Part shown: positions 34,734-46,765 of the stretch, in pieces | Position numbering within the stretch: position 1 is the first letter of the stretch | Layout of the letters: each line of letters begins with the position of its first letter | NCBI GenBank assembly: GCA_026225945.1 | Contig: JAMJFZ010001744.1 | Span: forward strand, 16,113 to 80,112 | Length of the DNA: 64,000 nt | Direction of reading: 5' to 3' | DNA from: Cricetomys ansorgei | Lineage: Eukaryota; Chordata; Mammalia; Rodentia; Nesomyidae | Program-made: the position numbers and the translations under genes | The notes under the pieces: generated by a model | Databases searched by the model: none | Seen by the model: only the letters and a program-made list of their open reading frames with translations | What the model was told of the DNA's origin: nothing

Positions 34734-36266
34734 ATGTTAAAAATGGAAAATATTGTAACACAGGGCACTTGGGCTCTGTATAGTGTTGATATGGATGTTC
34801 TAGGAATGAAAACAGTAGATGAAGAGATAAATACTTCATCTGAAACTAGCATAATACAGATTATGGTTTTTGTTATTCTGGTATTTCACATGGTATTATC
34901 AATAGCCTTCATGGTATACTGTGTTCTATCAAGGAAAGCTGTTAGTGTGAAAGGAAAAGGGAAATCTCCTAGCCCTTTGCGGGAAATTGACTTAGATACA
35001 GGAGATAAATTCAGAGCAAAATCAGAAAATTTTAAAATGATGGAAAGAAAAGCAGGATATACTTGCTTTTCACAAGAAGCGGCCTTAAAAGAAATAGATG
35101 AGAAATGGAATGCGAAAATGCAAACTTTGGTAGCAAAATTAGAACACTTGATGGAAGGAAGTAAAAGCCTACCTCAGTCAGAGAATTCAGAGCCTACTTC
35201 TCCACCTTATAACGCAATGTGGCAGCCAAAGATTTTAAGAAAACCAACTATGGTTTATCCATTAGCTATAAACAGGATGCAGGGTTATGATGAATGTGGA
35301 TGGCAACCTACAGAAATGCTAGATTTAAAGAGATTTAAAGAGGCAATAGTAGCCTATGGAATGCACTCTTCTTATGTGAAACAGATATTGAAAAACTGGG
35401 CTGTTCAACACCGAGTCATTCCTCTAGATTGGAGGGACTTGGCAAAAGCTGTATTAGAAGCCGGTCCTCAGTTACAATGGCAGACATGGTGGAAAGAAGA
35501 AGCTTTGACAATAGAACAACGTAAGCGAGCTAGAGGCGTTAATATTTCCAAAGATCAGTTGATAGGTGAAGGTCAATATGCTGAGTTGGAAGTGCAGATT
35601 CAGTTTGATGATAATATTTTGGCTCAGTGTCGTACAGCAGCATTAAATGCTTGGGATAAAGTTGAAGAGCCAGGAAAAAAGTCTGAGTCATTTACTTAGA
35701 TCATGCAAGGCCCAAATGAGCCATGCACTGATTTTTTTCAGAGATTGACTTCCGCTGTCCATAAGACAATTTCAGACTCAGAAGCAAGGGAAGTGGTAAT
35801 TAAATCTCTGGCGTTTGAAAATGCTAATTCAGAATGCCAAAAGGCAATAAGGCCATTAAAAACAGCTTCTTTGGATCAATGGATTAAAATTACTACTGAT
35901 ATTGGATCCAGTGATTACAATGGCACTATGATTGGACAAGCAATTGTTCAAGGCCTTAAAAATCAAAAGGTCAGATCTTTTGGCTGTGGAAAGTCAGGTC
36001 ATTTTGAAAAGGACTGTAGACAAATGGATCCTAGAAATAATGTTTTCTCTAATAAGCCAGAAAGAAAATCTCAGTTTCCTGGTATATGTAGAAGGTGTGG
36101 AAAAGGCAGACATTGGTCTAATGAGTGTAGATCTGTAACAGATATTCAAGGTACTTCCTTGCTGTCGGGAAACGCCTTTGGGGGCCTGGCTCAGGCCCCT
36201 ATCACAGAAAACATGAGCCAACAATTTCTTACCAGCAACGGATTAACTCACCCTCAGAGAGATTAA
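34734..36266 (+). pseudogene. gag: gag with one in-frame stop
   Basis: ATG at 34734 (alternative 34743) opens 321 codons to TAG (35697-35699). The same frame resumes at once (QGPNEPCTDF, the major homology region) and runs 187 codons to 36266. Capsid text such as FKEAIVAYGMHSSYV and PLDWRDLAKAVLEAGPQLQW is IAP/betaretrovirus-like. The N-terminus has a hydrophobic segment (about residues 40-67, VFVILVFHMVLSIAFMVYCV), unusual for Gag but known as an ER-targeting feature in IAP Gag. Nucleocapsid has two knuckles: the second (CRRCGKGRHWSNEC) is complete, while the first reads SFGCGKSGHFEKDC, with Ser for the first Cys. The stop splits capsid from its C-terminal part. Confidence 0.87.
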
Positions 36267-36712
36267 AACATGTAGTGCCTCTTGCTAAAGACAGCTCTGC
36301 TTTAGACTTTACTATCAAGGACAGTGGTAAATTAAATAGTACTGAAAAACAGGTATTTTGGCAAGCAACTATAAATGATCAGAGACCTAAGTTAAAAGTA
36401 CAGATAAATGGAAATTTGATTGAGGGATTGTTAGACACGGGAGTTGATGTAACAGTCATTTCAAAAGACTCCTGGAGTCCAAACTGGCCTCTTCAAGAGG
36501 TATCTACTCAGTTCTTAGAAACCAGAACATTTTCTCAGTTAAAACAAAATATAGCAAGTGTCAAATGCATAAGACCAGAAAGAGAAATAGGAAATATAAG
36601 ACCATATGTGGCAGATCTAGCTATAAGTTTATGGGGAAGAGACCTATTAAAACAATGGAATGTACAGATTAACATTCCTTTAATCTTAGAGACAGATTCA
36701 AGATGCGATTGA
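36240..36712 (+). pseudogene. pro: pro, retroviral aspartic protease frame
   Basis: This frame overlaps the 3' end of gag in the -1 phase, as usual for betaretroviruses, and is open to TGA at 36710-36712. The active-site motif LLDTGVDVTVIS and the later LWGRDLLKQWNVQI are both present, so the protease core looks complete. Expression would need a -1 frameshift; I did not pin down a slippery site. With gag broken upstream no normal Gag-Pro product is expected. Confidence 0.82.
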
Positions 36713-37340
36713 TAAAGATATTAAAAAATTTTATCAAAAACAATCACAGACTGTCAAGGTTGTCCATAAGCAGGACAGAACAGATATTGATAATAATTCT
36801 CAGCCTGTTAAAAGGTATCAATGGAGAGTCATTCCCCAAGAATTCTCAGATATTACCACCTTATGTCAATATTTTGTACAAAAGCCACTGAAAGTTAGTA
36901 TCTGGTTTAATGAACCTACCGTTGGGTTAACTACTCAAGAGTTAAATAATTCATTTCAAGCATTGAACGGTGATTCATATTAAACAGACAAAAAAGTTTA
37001 ACAACAACAGAAAAGGAGTTAATTCAGGTAGAAAGCAGATTACAGAATGCATATGTAAATTACCTAGATCTAAAGCTTGATTGTATGCTTTCTTATTGTT
37101 CCTCTACTGAGCACATGATGCAAAAGGAAGACAATATTTTAATATGGATCGTTGCACAAAGCAACTCAGAAAGCTTGGGCAGAATCTACACTGCCTGTGT
37201 TAGAGTTTTTCTCTCAGCAGCCGCTTGGCTATGGTTGCTAAATAACAAGCTTCGCTATGTTCAGGAGTTTGGACCAAAAATTCAGCCAACTGGTCCTGGT
37301 CCTCCAGGGAATTGGTATTTGTTTTTATGTGGTTGACAAA
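36713..37340 (+). pseudogene. pol: pol relics
   Basis: Scattered frames keep a piece resembling the RT box before the active site (VIPQEF...TLCQYFVQ, about 36820-36890). Further on is an RT-connection-like piece (TTTEKELIQVESRLQNAYVN, about 37000-37070). The YxDD box that should lie between them is absent, and no integrase motif follows. Stops occur in all frames. Confidence 0.6.
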
Positions 37341-38529
37341 AAAGAATTATTTTACCTGTATTTGGAAGTTTGTTTGAAAAAAGTTCCAAACTTCCCAGAT
37401 TTGTCATGGACTACAAAACCCATAAGGCATTGCAGTGGCTAGATGTTCCTGTTATCAGCCACAGTTACAACTTCCAAGGTTGGCATGTTAAATGAATGTA
37501 CAGCAAGCAGGTACAAATTATTGGATTTTAATATTATACATGATAAATAAAACTTCAGCTAAAATTTAAAAAAGAAAGGGGTATAGGATATATCTATAAT
37601 TGGCTATTTTAACCTCAAAAAATCAAAAAATTAATTTTAAAAAATAATGTTTAAGTATTTTGCTCTAATAATAATAGCCTGGAGTGTGAAGACTCCACCC
37701 CATGTCGGGGAAAGGTTGTGTTTTTGTCTTTTCAGAGCTGAAACATCCAACTGAGAGTATCCAGAGACCACTGGGCTGAAGAGAGACATCAGAGTATGCG
37801 GGTTATTATCCAGCCTTCAACCTCAAAATGGACCATTGAAGGCCTTCCTAGCTGCCTTGCTCCTGTGCTGCTTATAAACCAGAGGCCATGGATTACAAAA
37901 AAAGATTGAATTCCCCAGCTAAATACAGAGGCTGGCAGTCAGAGACGGGATATGAGGAATATGACATAAAATCAACCTAAGGCAAGGGTGCTGATCATGG
38001 TGCTATCAGTAACCCAGAGATGGGTCAGATTTATTGTTCATTATTTCTCTCCTAAGACAGACACAGTCATCTTGAAAAGGGGAAATATGGGAAGCTATTG
38101 GCTTCATATCTTGTCCTCTGAAATCATCTTGGAGATGACTCTGCAGTTGAAAAGGGAGCCTCTCTTGAAAATTTGAGGCAGCTTTCACAGTGCTCAAACT
38201 GTGATGATGCAGATGCAGATATCTGCTGACATTTGAACTGCATGAGCATTTTGCTAAACAGTGAACTTTTCTGAACAATTGATAAACTTTTCAAAGACAT
38301 TTGAACTGCGCAGGCATTTTGCTAAACATTTATGAACAGTTGGTGAACTTTTATGAACAATTGGTAAACTTTTATTAACAATTGGTGAACTTTGGACTTG
38401 ATACTTGGTGTTATGGGACAGTTACATTTGAACTGCATGAGCAGTCTGCTGAAATTTGGACTTGGTATTTGACAGACTGTAACTTTATATCTTAGCTTCT
38501 TTTGTTTGAGTCAATATTGTTCTTATTGT
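37341..38529 (+). other. Class II provirus 3' non-coding region with short repeats
   Basis: About 1.2 kb without a usable frame, where integrase and env would normally be. At 38230-38450 it contains degenerate repeats: 'tgaacaattggtgaactttt' type units and three copies of 'atttgaactgcatgagca' type text. Confidence 0.6.
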
Positions 38530-38546
38530 AAACAAGAAGGGTGAGA
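38530..38546 (+). other. Polypurine tract of class II provirus
   Basis: AAACAAGAAGGGTGAGA (one C) directly before the 3' LTR. Confidence 0.7.
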
Positions 38547-39021
38547 TGTTGTGGGAGATTTTAGTTATGGATAATGTTCCAGTAAGCTGTCCTTGAAGCA
38601 AGTAAAGGATTCACTGCCTACCAGTAAACAAAGGAGTGGCTATCCTGCTCTCCACAAGAATAGGACATTCCTTAGCCTTAAGGCAGATGAAGGTTAGGCT
38701 CCATTGATTTGTATATTGGAAGGCTGGTTGGAGACAGAGAGGATTTGGAATAAAAAAGAACTAGGGCAAGGGCAGAGGGGGACAGAGAAAGAGGAGAGAG
38801 AAGGAGAGAGACAGACAGCAGAGAACAAGGAAGAAGAAGCTAGCAAGCAGGAGGAGAACCAAGAGAATAGCATGCGGTGAGGAAGTGATTGGAGTGAGCT
38901 CTCTGCCTAGCTGCCGGGGCTTTAGAATTCCCTGAGATTTGACATGGTTTGTGATTAATAAAGAGCATTGGAAATTGCAACGTCTGGACTCTCTGGTAAG
39001 CGCCATAATTTTATTTTAACA
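38547..39021 (+). repeat. 3' LTR of class II provirus
   Basis: 475 bp, one base longer than the 5' copy because of an extra A in the purine block. Same ends. Confidence 0.92.
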
Positions 39022-39027
39022 TGTGTT
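39022..39027. repeat. TGTGTT target-site duplication, right copy
   Basis: Matches 33783-33788. Confidence 0.88.
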
Positions 39028-39879
39028 CCTACTGAAATATGTTTTATTGAAGACCTAGTGTTCATGCACTCAGATTGAACTTATTGCCCAAGACATTCTA
39101 GTCCATGCTGACATAAAGGCTGACTAGTTTTCCACTAGGTCACACCAAAGGCTTCTGACACTTGGGAATATTAACAGAATTTTAACACAGAGTTTCAAGC
39201 CATTTGAAACAGTAAGGTAGTCAAGGGAATATCACAAAAATGGGAAAGGAAGGGCATTAACTAGACCACACAAAGGACACTTGTTTACAGACTTCCTCTC
39301 ATTCAAAGTCACCTGGGAAAGTGCACACTTCAGACAGCAAGATTTTTAACCACATTGTACAAGCTTGCAAATGATCACAAATGCACTATAGAGGTGTAAA
39401 CATTGTAATCAATTTTAGCCAGTAGGTGAGTTTGCAAACACCAAATCCATGAATAATGAGGAGTGGCATACCTCAATGGTTCAGCAGTTGTTTAGACTGT
39501 ACAAAAGACCCTGATTTCAATCCTCAATATTGACAAAAATAAAAACACAATAGAGAGTATTGCTCTATTACAATATCAACGAACAACCTGAGTGTTGACT
39601 CTGTGCCTTAAGCTCTTCAAATCAACCTTACACAAATCAATATGCTTGAAACCCTCAAACCCCCTCAGGTAGGAAATACTCATATCCCCATTTTACAGTT
39701 GATGAAACTAAGGCACTGAATTAAATACTTTCCTTGAGGAGAGAACAAATGCTATACTCTCTTTAATAGCTAGCATTTTGTTAGTAGCCCTACTTAAGAT
39801 CTGTTATAGCTACAATTTGTATCTACACAATTCACACACAGGAAATGTTCTCCCCAAAGTAATGAAAAAATAACCTCAA

Positions 39880-40180
39880 GAATTGGAATTTGGGGGTGAG
39901 GCTTTGGAAGGTAAATATGATTGGCTGATGTAACTAGGGTGCAGTACATTAGTTGCCTCATGAAAAGAAGAGAAATCTAGGCTAGGCAAGCAGTTCAGTC
40001 CCTTTTGCCATGTATTGCTGCTATCTGCTACCATACACTGAGAAGGCCCTGGAGACATGGCAGTGCTGCACTTGACATTCTAGCCTCCATCCCTGTGAAA
40101 TAAATAAGCCTCCAACTTTTACAAATTGCCCAATCCACGACCTTCAGGTTTCAGAAACAACAGAAGATAAACTAAGACAA
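39880..40180 (+). repeat. MLT1-type (ERVL-MaLR) LTR relic
   Basis: In order: 'gttgcctcatgaaaagaaga', 'cagtcccttttgccatgta', 'cactgagaaggccctggag', 'tagcctccatccctgtgaa' with AATAAA, and 'acaacagaagataaactaag'. This is the usual order of an MLT1 LTR. Confidence 0.65.
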
Positions 40181-42540
40181 GCTCTAACAAAGATTCTCTC
40201 TCAACCAAACTAAGGTTCCTTTGAGGCTTCAACCTTGTTTTAAAACCACTTGAACAAACACTAATATTTCTCAAGGCCACATCCTTAGAATGCCCCTATG
40301 CTCTCCCTTAATGCAACTGTGTGAGAAAATGCAAGATTGCCGAAATGTTTTATCTATTTCAGCAGCAGCAGCTAAAGATAAGGCCTCTGTCTCTCAAACA
40401 CTGAGACAGGACAGAATCCTAGCTTCTGTCATTGTCAGCTTGCAGACACAACTGACCTGAGTTCACATGCAGTGAAGGACTCTTGTCATGCTCAGCCCTT
40501 GACTCTCCCAAGCGTCTTTCATTCCTTCCTTGTTCTTTCTTCTCCCTTTAAAACACGCCTTCAGCTCTGTATAATCCAAAGTTGACTCAGATCACAGTGG
40601 ACTCTCCCCCACTGCAGTCATAAAATCCTAACTCTCCCTAACACCCCAATCTGCGTCTGCTTTTGCTTCACTCTGACTGTTCTCCAGCTAATCCTAGAAA
40701 AACTGGGATTTGTGCTCAGGGAAACTGTCCCACAGCCAAATCTTCTGTGAGTTAATTTTCTACAACTGCCCAAGATGTGCCTTTTGCTCTGTCTCACCAC
40801 TATGAGCATAGTATATTTATTTATTCATCAGAAATTTCTCTGGGTTCCCTCAATCTGCCAGGCTCTGTGTTAGACTCTGGAGAGGAAAAAGAAAGTACAG
40901 ACAGTATTTAAGGGGATCAATCCCTGTGCATAAATCCAAGGATTCTAGATAGAGGGCATGGGCACAGTAGTTACAGTGGAAAGACTCCAAATGGCTCTGG
41001 AGAATGAGGCATTTCATGAACTGTCTAAAAAAGGAACACTTAAGATGGAAATGTTTAAGTAACAGTAGTCACATCCTTTTTATATAAGGGCTTTGGGGGC
41101 GTATAAAAGACATGCAAGTGTAGATAGGAAGCATACTGAACTTTTCAAAAAGGAAGTCGTTATTGTTGTTGTTAGCCTAGACCAAGCTGAATCTGTAGGA
41201 AAGACATTGAGAGATAAGGCCAAGACAGCAATGGCAGGAGGTGGACCCTGTATGTCAAACTCACAGGCCTGAAACTTTAGAAACACAACAAGTAGTCCTT
41301 GAATAAATCTAGGCAGATATCAGAGGTAAACACATTTGTGTTTTCAGAAAGATAACACTGGGTCAACGTGCAGGAAGAGATTAGAGAGGGTCAAGAGTGG
41401 AAGTGAGGAGACCATGAGGAGACTGTGGCTACAATCCAGATAACAAAGGGCTCTGCACTCCATCATTGCCCGGTTGCATGCAGTGGACCAGAAGCCACAG
41501 CAAAGGTCAAGTCTCCATAGGAAGAGAAAGTTTAGTGCCTGTCAAGTCAAATAGACAAAGCCACCGTAATGCCAAGTTCACTTCCACTTCTGAGTCTCTA
41601 TTCTCTTCTCCCATGGGGAAAGCTACTCTTCCCACACTTGTGCCAATTAAGTCTATCAGGGAACCACCTCCCTAAGAAACTTTTCTTCATTACAGCCTCT
41701 CTACAATTTGTTCATTTATTTAATTTCTCCAATGTTCTACAACATATGTTAAATATCTTGCTAGTTACGTTGTATCTTGTAAGTTGGTTTATAGATATAT
41801 GGAAAAGCTGCAGCCTATAACTAAACTCTTTCTTTTGTTTTTTTAGTTCTTTTAAAATATATACATATATGTGTGTGTATAGATAAATATAGATAATATT
41901 TTTACTCTTTTGAAATTTAAATGTAACCCATTTATTAAACCAGCATAATTCCTAACTATATTCTAAGTACTTTTTTAAAAACCAGATGGAAATTATTACA
42001 GATAACCACAACCAATCAAAAGCAGAGAACAAGTGACTTAATGGTATCCAGCAACAACTGAAGCACCCATGACACAACTCCTGAACCTAAGGCTTGAGGA
42101 TCTTAGCAATGTGGCTGCCTAAATAAGACCTGAACAAAGAAGACACCAATAGACATGTTAACATAAAAGGACTATATTGTCTTCTGCGTCTTTACAAATT
42201 TTTCTATCTCCTGTAAGCACCTTAGTACACAGCAAATCAAGATGCTTGATCATGGGAGAAAAGCATCCTTTAATAAGCAAAGAGTCTCCTCAGTTCATAT
42301 TCTGTCAGACTAGCTTCCTGAACTGTGTGCCTATCTCACAGTAACAATGTTGCATGGCATAAACTCATTTTACACCATCTAAAACACAACAGAGAAAGCT
42401 GGCAGCCCCATTGCATCTTTAAACTCTCACCATTCTGGATTAAAACTAAAATACTGTGTGGCATCCATTTCTTTCCCCCCAGGTTAAACACACAGTCTAA
42501 CTGCTTCTCAGATGTTGACTGCTTTTCATTTTAAAAACCA
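40181..42540. other. No gene recognised
   Basis: Unique-looking DNA with short low-complexity pieces ((TA)/(TG) near 41860-41885). Small open frames occur but show no splice context or family motif. Confidence 0.4.
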
Positions 42541-42545
42541 ATACA

Positions 42546-42690
42546 AGAGCTGGGCCTGGTGGTAAACACCTTTAATCCTGGGTTTGGGAGGCAGTGGCAA
42601 GAGGATCTCTATGGGTTTGAGGTCAGCCTGATCTACATAGTGAGTTCTAGGCTAGACAGAGGTATACAGTGAGACCTACCTCAAAACAAC
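42546..42690 (+). repeat. B1 SINE
   Basis: 'gagctgggcctggtggtaaa' through 'gagacctacctcaaaacaac'. Confidence 0.85.
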
Positions 42691-43331
42691 AACAAGAACC
42701 TGAAATAACAGTATCTCCTTTTTCTATTGTTAAAATACCTATACTACATTCTGATCTCCTTGGAGTTTCCATAAAACAAAAATGTCCTTCCAAAAAAGTT
42801 TCATCTTCCCGGGTACATGGCATGGTAAACTCTCCCTCCAGTCTTACCAGTCTTATGGTGTGTGCGTCTCCGCCACAGAATATCTGTGCTTCTCTTCCTT
42901 CCTAACCTCCTGTACCTCCTGAGACCCACTGTCTTAACATGGCTAAAGTGTTTATTGAGCACTTAAAATGGTCATAAGCTGAGGTGGGCCTGAAGGATGA
43001 CTGACCCACACTTTCTGAATTACCTCCCCTTTCCTTTTGATCCATTTCTCTTACACTGGTTTTATTTTGGTTATTTATCCAGATTTGGGACTGTTTCTAA
43101 TACTTTCTATAGTTATAATTAACAAATATTAACTGCTAGGGACCCAATTTTTAATTCCATGTTATTATCAATCTTACCAAAAGCTTGAGATTTTGAAAAT
43201 CATAATGTTATTCAAAATTACACATTTACATTAGAAAGCTGGTAAGAGGTTTAGGAAAAGGTTGCAAAATAAAAATTCTGTTTGGAATTTCAAAAGCAAT
43301 AAATAAATAACAAAAGTAAAGCCAGGAAGGC

Positions 43332-43519
43332 AGGGCTAGAGAAACAGCTTAATGGTAAGGATGACAAGCTGCTCTTACAGAGGAGGGCAGATCCATTCCC
43401 AGCACCCACATCAGGCAGCCCACAACCAGTGGTAACTCTAGCTCCAGGGGATCCAATGCCCTCTTCTGGCCTCTGTGAGTGCTTGCACACATATGGGTAC
43501 AGATTCCTGTGTGCGCACG

Positions 43520-43552
<33 letters not shown>
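43332..43552 (+). repeat. B2 SINE with (CA)n tail
   Basis: 'agggctagagaaacagctta' head, 'ccaatgccctcttctggcct' body, then about 14 CA units (43524-43552). Confidence 0.9.
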
Positions 43553-43554
<2 letters not shown>

Positions 43555-44140
43555 AAATGAAAATAAATCTATTAAAAACCAACTGGGTGACAATGAAGTA
43601 AAACGTGCCACATAACCTATCTGTAACTTAAAGCAAAAGTATTCAGAGAAAATAATTGACGTTCATCCATTTCTATGCTACAGGGTGTAAAAGGTTCTCA
43701 TTTCCACTGTAGCTTAAATATCACAAAGTGTTTATTAAAGGTGAAAAGTTCCCTTTTAACTTTATGACACAATTGTCTAGACAATACAGAGTTCCCACAG
43801 CATATTACTTGAACTTAAAATAATCCACAAATACTCGGCAAGGTGACACTCCTAGGAGGCCAAGGCAGGAACTGGCTTGAGCATCAAAGTTTAAAAGTAC
43901 CTTGACAAAGGAATTTTTTTTCAGTCATAGATATGCGAAGAATGTAATGTTGTCTTAAAAAAAAACCTCCTGGATTCTATAAGACTATTAACAGAAGCAG
44001 CAAAAAAGTAGCTACATTTGTTTTCTTGCTTGTGAGTGCAGCATGTGTTCATTAAGCACCTGACTATCTGAAAGCACAACAGACAACATGCAAACCCTCA
44101 CACTGCAAAAGAGATTCCATGGTCACTATTTTTTTTAGTT

Positions 44141-44292
44141 TGATTTTCTTTTTTTGAGAGACAGCGTTTCTCTGTTGTAACTCTGGCTGTCCTGGAGCTC
44201 ACTCTGTAGACCAGGCTGGCCTTGAACTCAGATATCCATCTGCCTGTGCCTCCCGAATACTGGGGTTAAAGGCATGTACCACCACCGCTAGA
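44141..44292 (-). repeat. B1 SINE, reverse
   Basis: 'gagacagcgtttctctgttg', 'ctctgtagaccaggctggcc' and 'ggcatgtaccaccaccgc'. Confidence 0.92.
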
Positions 44293-46107
44293 ATAACTTT
44301 TAAAATGAGCTTCTCATTTCATCCATTAAATGGTTTTGATATAAAATAGTCACCTGTAGATTATCCACAGAAAAGTAGAATGTTTCATCGTAGAATCTGT
44401 GAGAAACACCTATTCTCAAATCTTAGCTTACATGTTACGGCTTTTGTAAATTTAGGGGAGTTGCTTTTAGCTCCTTCAAATATCATTTTATCAGTAAGCA
44501 TCGAAAACTTGCTAATTGTTTTAAAGTATTACTGTAAGAACTACAGAGGTCAAAAAATAAGTATGCAAGAACTGAACCTAGGACCTCTGCAAGGAGCAGT
44601 AAGTGCTCATAACCACTGATCCATCCCTCCAGATCTACTACACTAGGTTTTTGTTTGTTTACCATTGTATAGCTTCAAGGTTTTACTACTTTAGCTTTCT
44701 TTCTCTGGTTCATATAAACTAATAATTGGAGCTAATTAAAAAGCCAAGGCCTGAGCCTATCAGGCATTTCTTGTGCACCAAGGTCAATACAGGTCTCTCC
44801 TCTGACAAAAACCACAGCAATGAACAGAAAGCTAGAAAAGTTAAGACGACTCTGTCCTTAAGAGGAGCTTTATTTTGACCGATAAAAACCCAACTAGCTG
44901 GTATTTTGAGGAAACCTTGAATGCCATTCGATTCTAGGCTAACCTCATAGCCCCATCTCGCTTCGAAGGGGAGTTCAAATTTAATATAACAATAAATTTA
45001 TTTTAAAAAAGAAATCAGTCCTCACTTTGAAGAGTTCTCAAAAGGCAGCAATTCTCAAGTTCAGGAGAGAACACCATTCCCTACATAATCTACACATGCC
45101 ACTACACATTAACCAGAAACCAACATAGGTTTCGAGATCAAGTGAGAGTCCTCGCATTCTTTCATAAGCCGGACTGAATAGAACAGAATCAATCTCCTTC
45201 CTGTTGGTGTACAATGTAGGCTAGCTTATATTTTAATATCTTCTTACCTGAAACGATTTTCAAAAGCATAGTTGGTTATAAGTATAAATAATTTCAATAA
45301 TTCCTTGTATAGCCAAAAGAGTAAGTGCTATCCACAGTCAATGTTCTATGAAATGTTTCATTTCTCCATATTTTAAATTATTCATTTCTGGGCATATATG
45401 CATGGCTGCATATGTGTCAGACATGTACACATGTTTGTGCATGCATGTGGGGACCATAACTCAATATCAAATGTCTTCCTTAATCACTTTCCACCTGTTC
45501 AGTGTCTCTCACTGACATTAAAACTCACCAATTTGACTATACCAGTTAGTTTCCATGCTCCTCCTGTCTCTGCCTCCCCAGCGCAGGGATTATGGATATA
45601 GGTAGTAACAGACAAAGGGGTCTAAAAGGATAGAATGTCTCAATCTCTGAAGCAATTTAAGAGTTGTGGGGACTTAATAACATAGTTTTTGCCAACCATG
45701 CACAAAGGCCATGTTCCCATCCAGAGTAGTGTAAAGGTATCTGACTAGATATTAGAAAGGCCATGACAAATTTGTTTTAAAGAGTACTCCTGGGACTGTG
45801 CTTAGGCACAGCACAGCACAAACATCTCCTGAGGTGGCTCGAAGCTTCTCCTTGAGACAGCAAATGCAGGGACCAACTCTGGCTAGATATAGAACGATAT
45901 AAGTCTGCAAAGCTTATACTAGGTCTGAATGGTTTTGAAAATACAAATGGAAAGAAGCATTTCCTTTTGCCTGAATAGATTTTCCTGTGAGCTAATACCA
46001 GGTCAACCCAGCCATCTGTGCAGATAGGAACACCAATCACAGATCTGTCACTGTTTTAAGGCAAATAAGGGAAATGGGGATTTGCCATCCTAGTAATATC
46101 TTCTTAC

Positions 46108-46163
46108 CTGCTGGACACCGTTTGAATATTTTTTCGGGCTTTCCAAAATAGAGGATTGAGGTT
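46108..46163 (-). other. Splice-flanked 56-nt block, possible exon
   Basis: On the minus strand it has a pyrimidine-rich acceptor (CTTCCTTTCCAATCCAG) and a near-ideal donor (CAG|GTAAGAAG, GTAAG at 46103-46107). All three frames are open, but none gives a peptide I recognise. It is on the same strand as the DENND4C-like blocks and lies upstream of them, yet does not match that protein as I recall it. Confidence 0.2.
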
Positions 46164-46709
46164 CTGGATTGGAAAGGAAGCAGACAGTCAAAAACTTAGA
46201 GAACAAAATTTCCCATTTCCTCAGTTAAAAGCTAAAACTTTTGCTAAATATATAACTTTCACACTGAGTACCAAAACTATGCAGTCTTTTTTATAAGCAC
46301 AACATGAGAATATGACTGCTTTTCAGTATAACAAACATGTGATGACATGTATTAGTGTCATTAGCTATTTTGCAAACAGCAGAAGCCCTATGCTTTTCCC
46401 CAAAAGTCACTGCTAGGACTTTCAATTGCATTATTCACTTAATCACAATTCATATATGATGAATTTAAATACTTTAAATACTGACACATTCAGTGCTGGC
46501 TTCAGTGAGGGATGATGAATACTGCCACCAAGAGGCAGAAGTCAGAAGGGATTCTGAAGGGATTTTCTACCTTCAGTCTTGTCATTTGAGATTCTCCAAG
46601 GTAACAAATTCATCACATTGGAAACACATTAGGATAAACAAGCCTTAGGTTTTTGTTTAAGCTAGAGGGCAGTATCTTCTATGTGAAGCTTACACGAAAA
46701 TTTAAGAAT

Positions 46710-46765
46710 ATAAAAATATATAAAAATTAAATATAAAATATAAATATAAATAAATAAATAAATTT
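46710..46765. repeat. AT-rich (ATAAATA)n simple repeat
   Basis: Repeated ATAAATA/AAAATAT units. Confidence 0.85.

Larger units (their letters stand above)
33789..39021 (+). mobile_element. Class II (betaretrovirus/IAP-like) endogenous provirus, internally deleted
   Basis: 5233 bp with 474/475-bp LTRs, a TGTGTT duplication, a Lys-like primer site, gag and pro frames, and short pol relics. An intact element of this class would be several kilobases longer. No integrase, no envelope and no RT active-site box were found. The LTRs differ at about 13 positions in 474 (near 3%, by eye), slightly younger than the class I provirus by that measure. Rodent relatives with similar gag/pro are the IAP and MYSERV-type groups, but the family cannot be fixed without a search. 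Any mobilisation would need proteins in trans. Confidence 0.92.
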
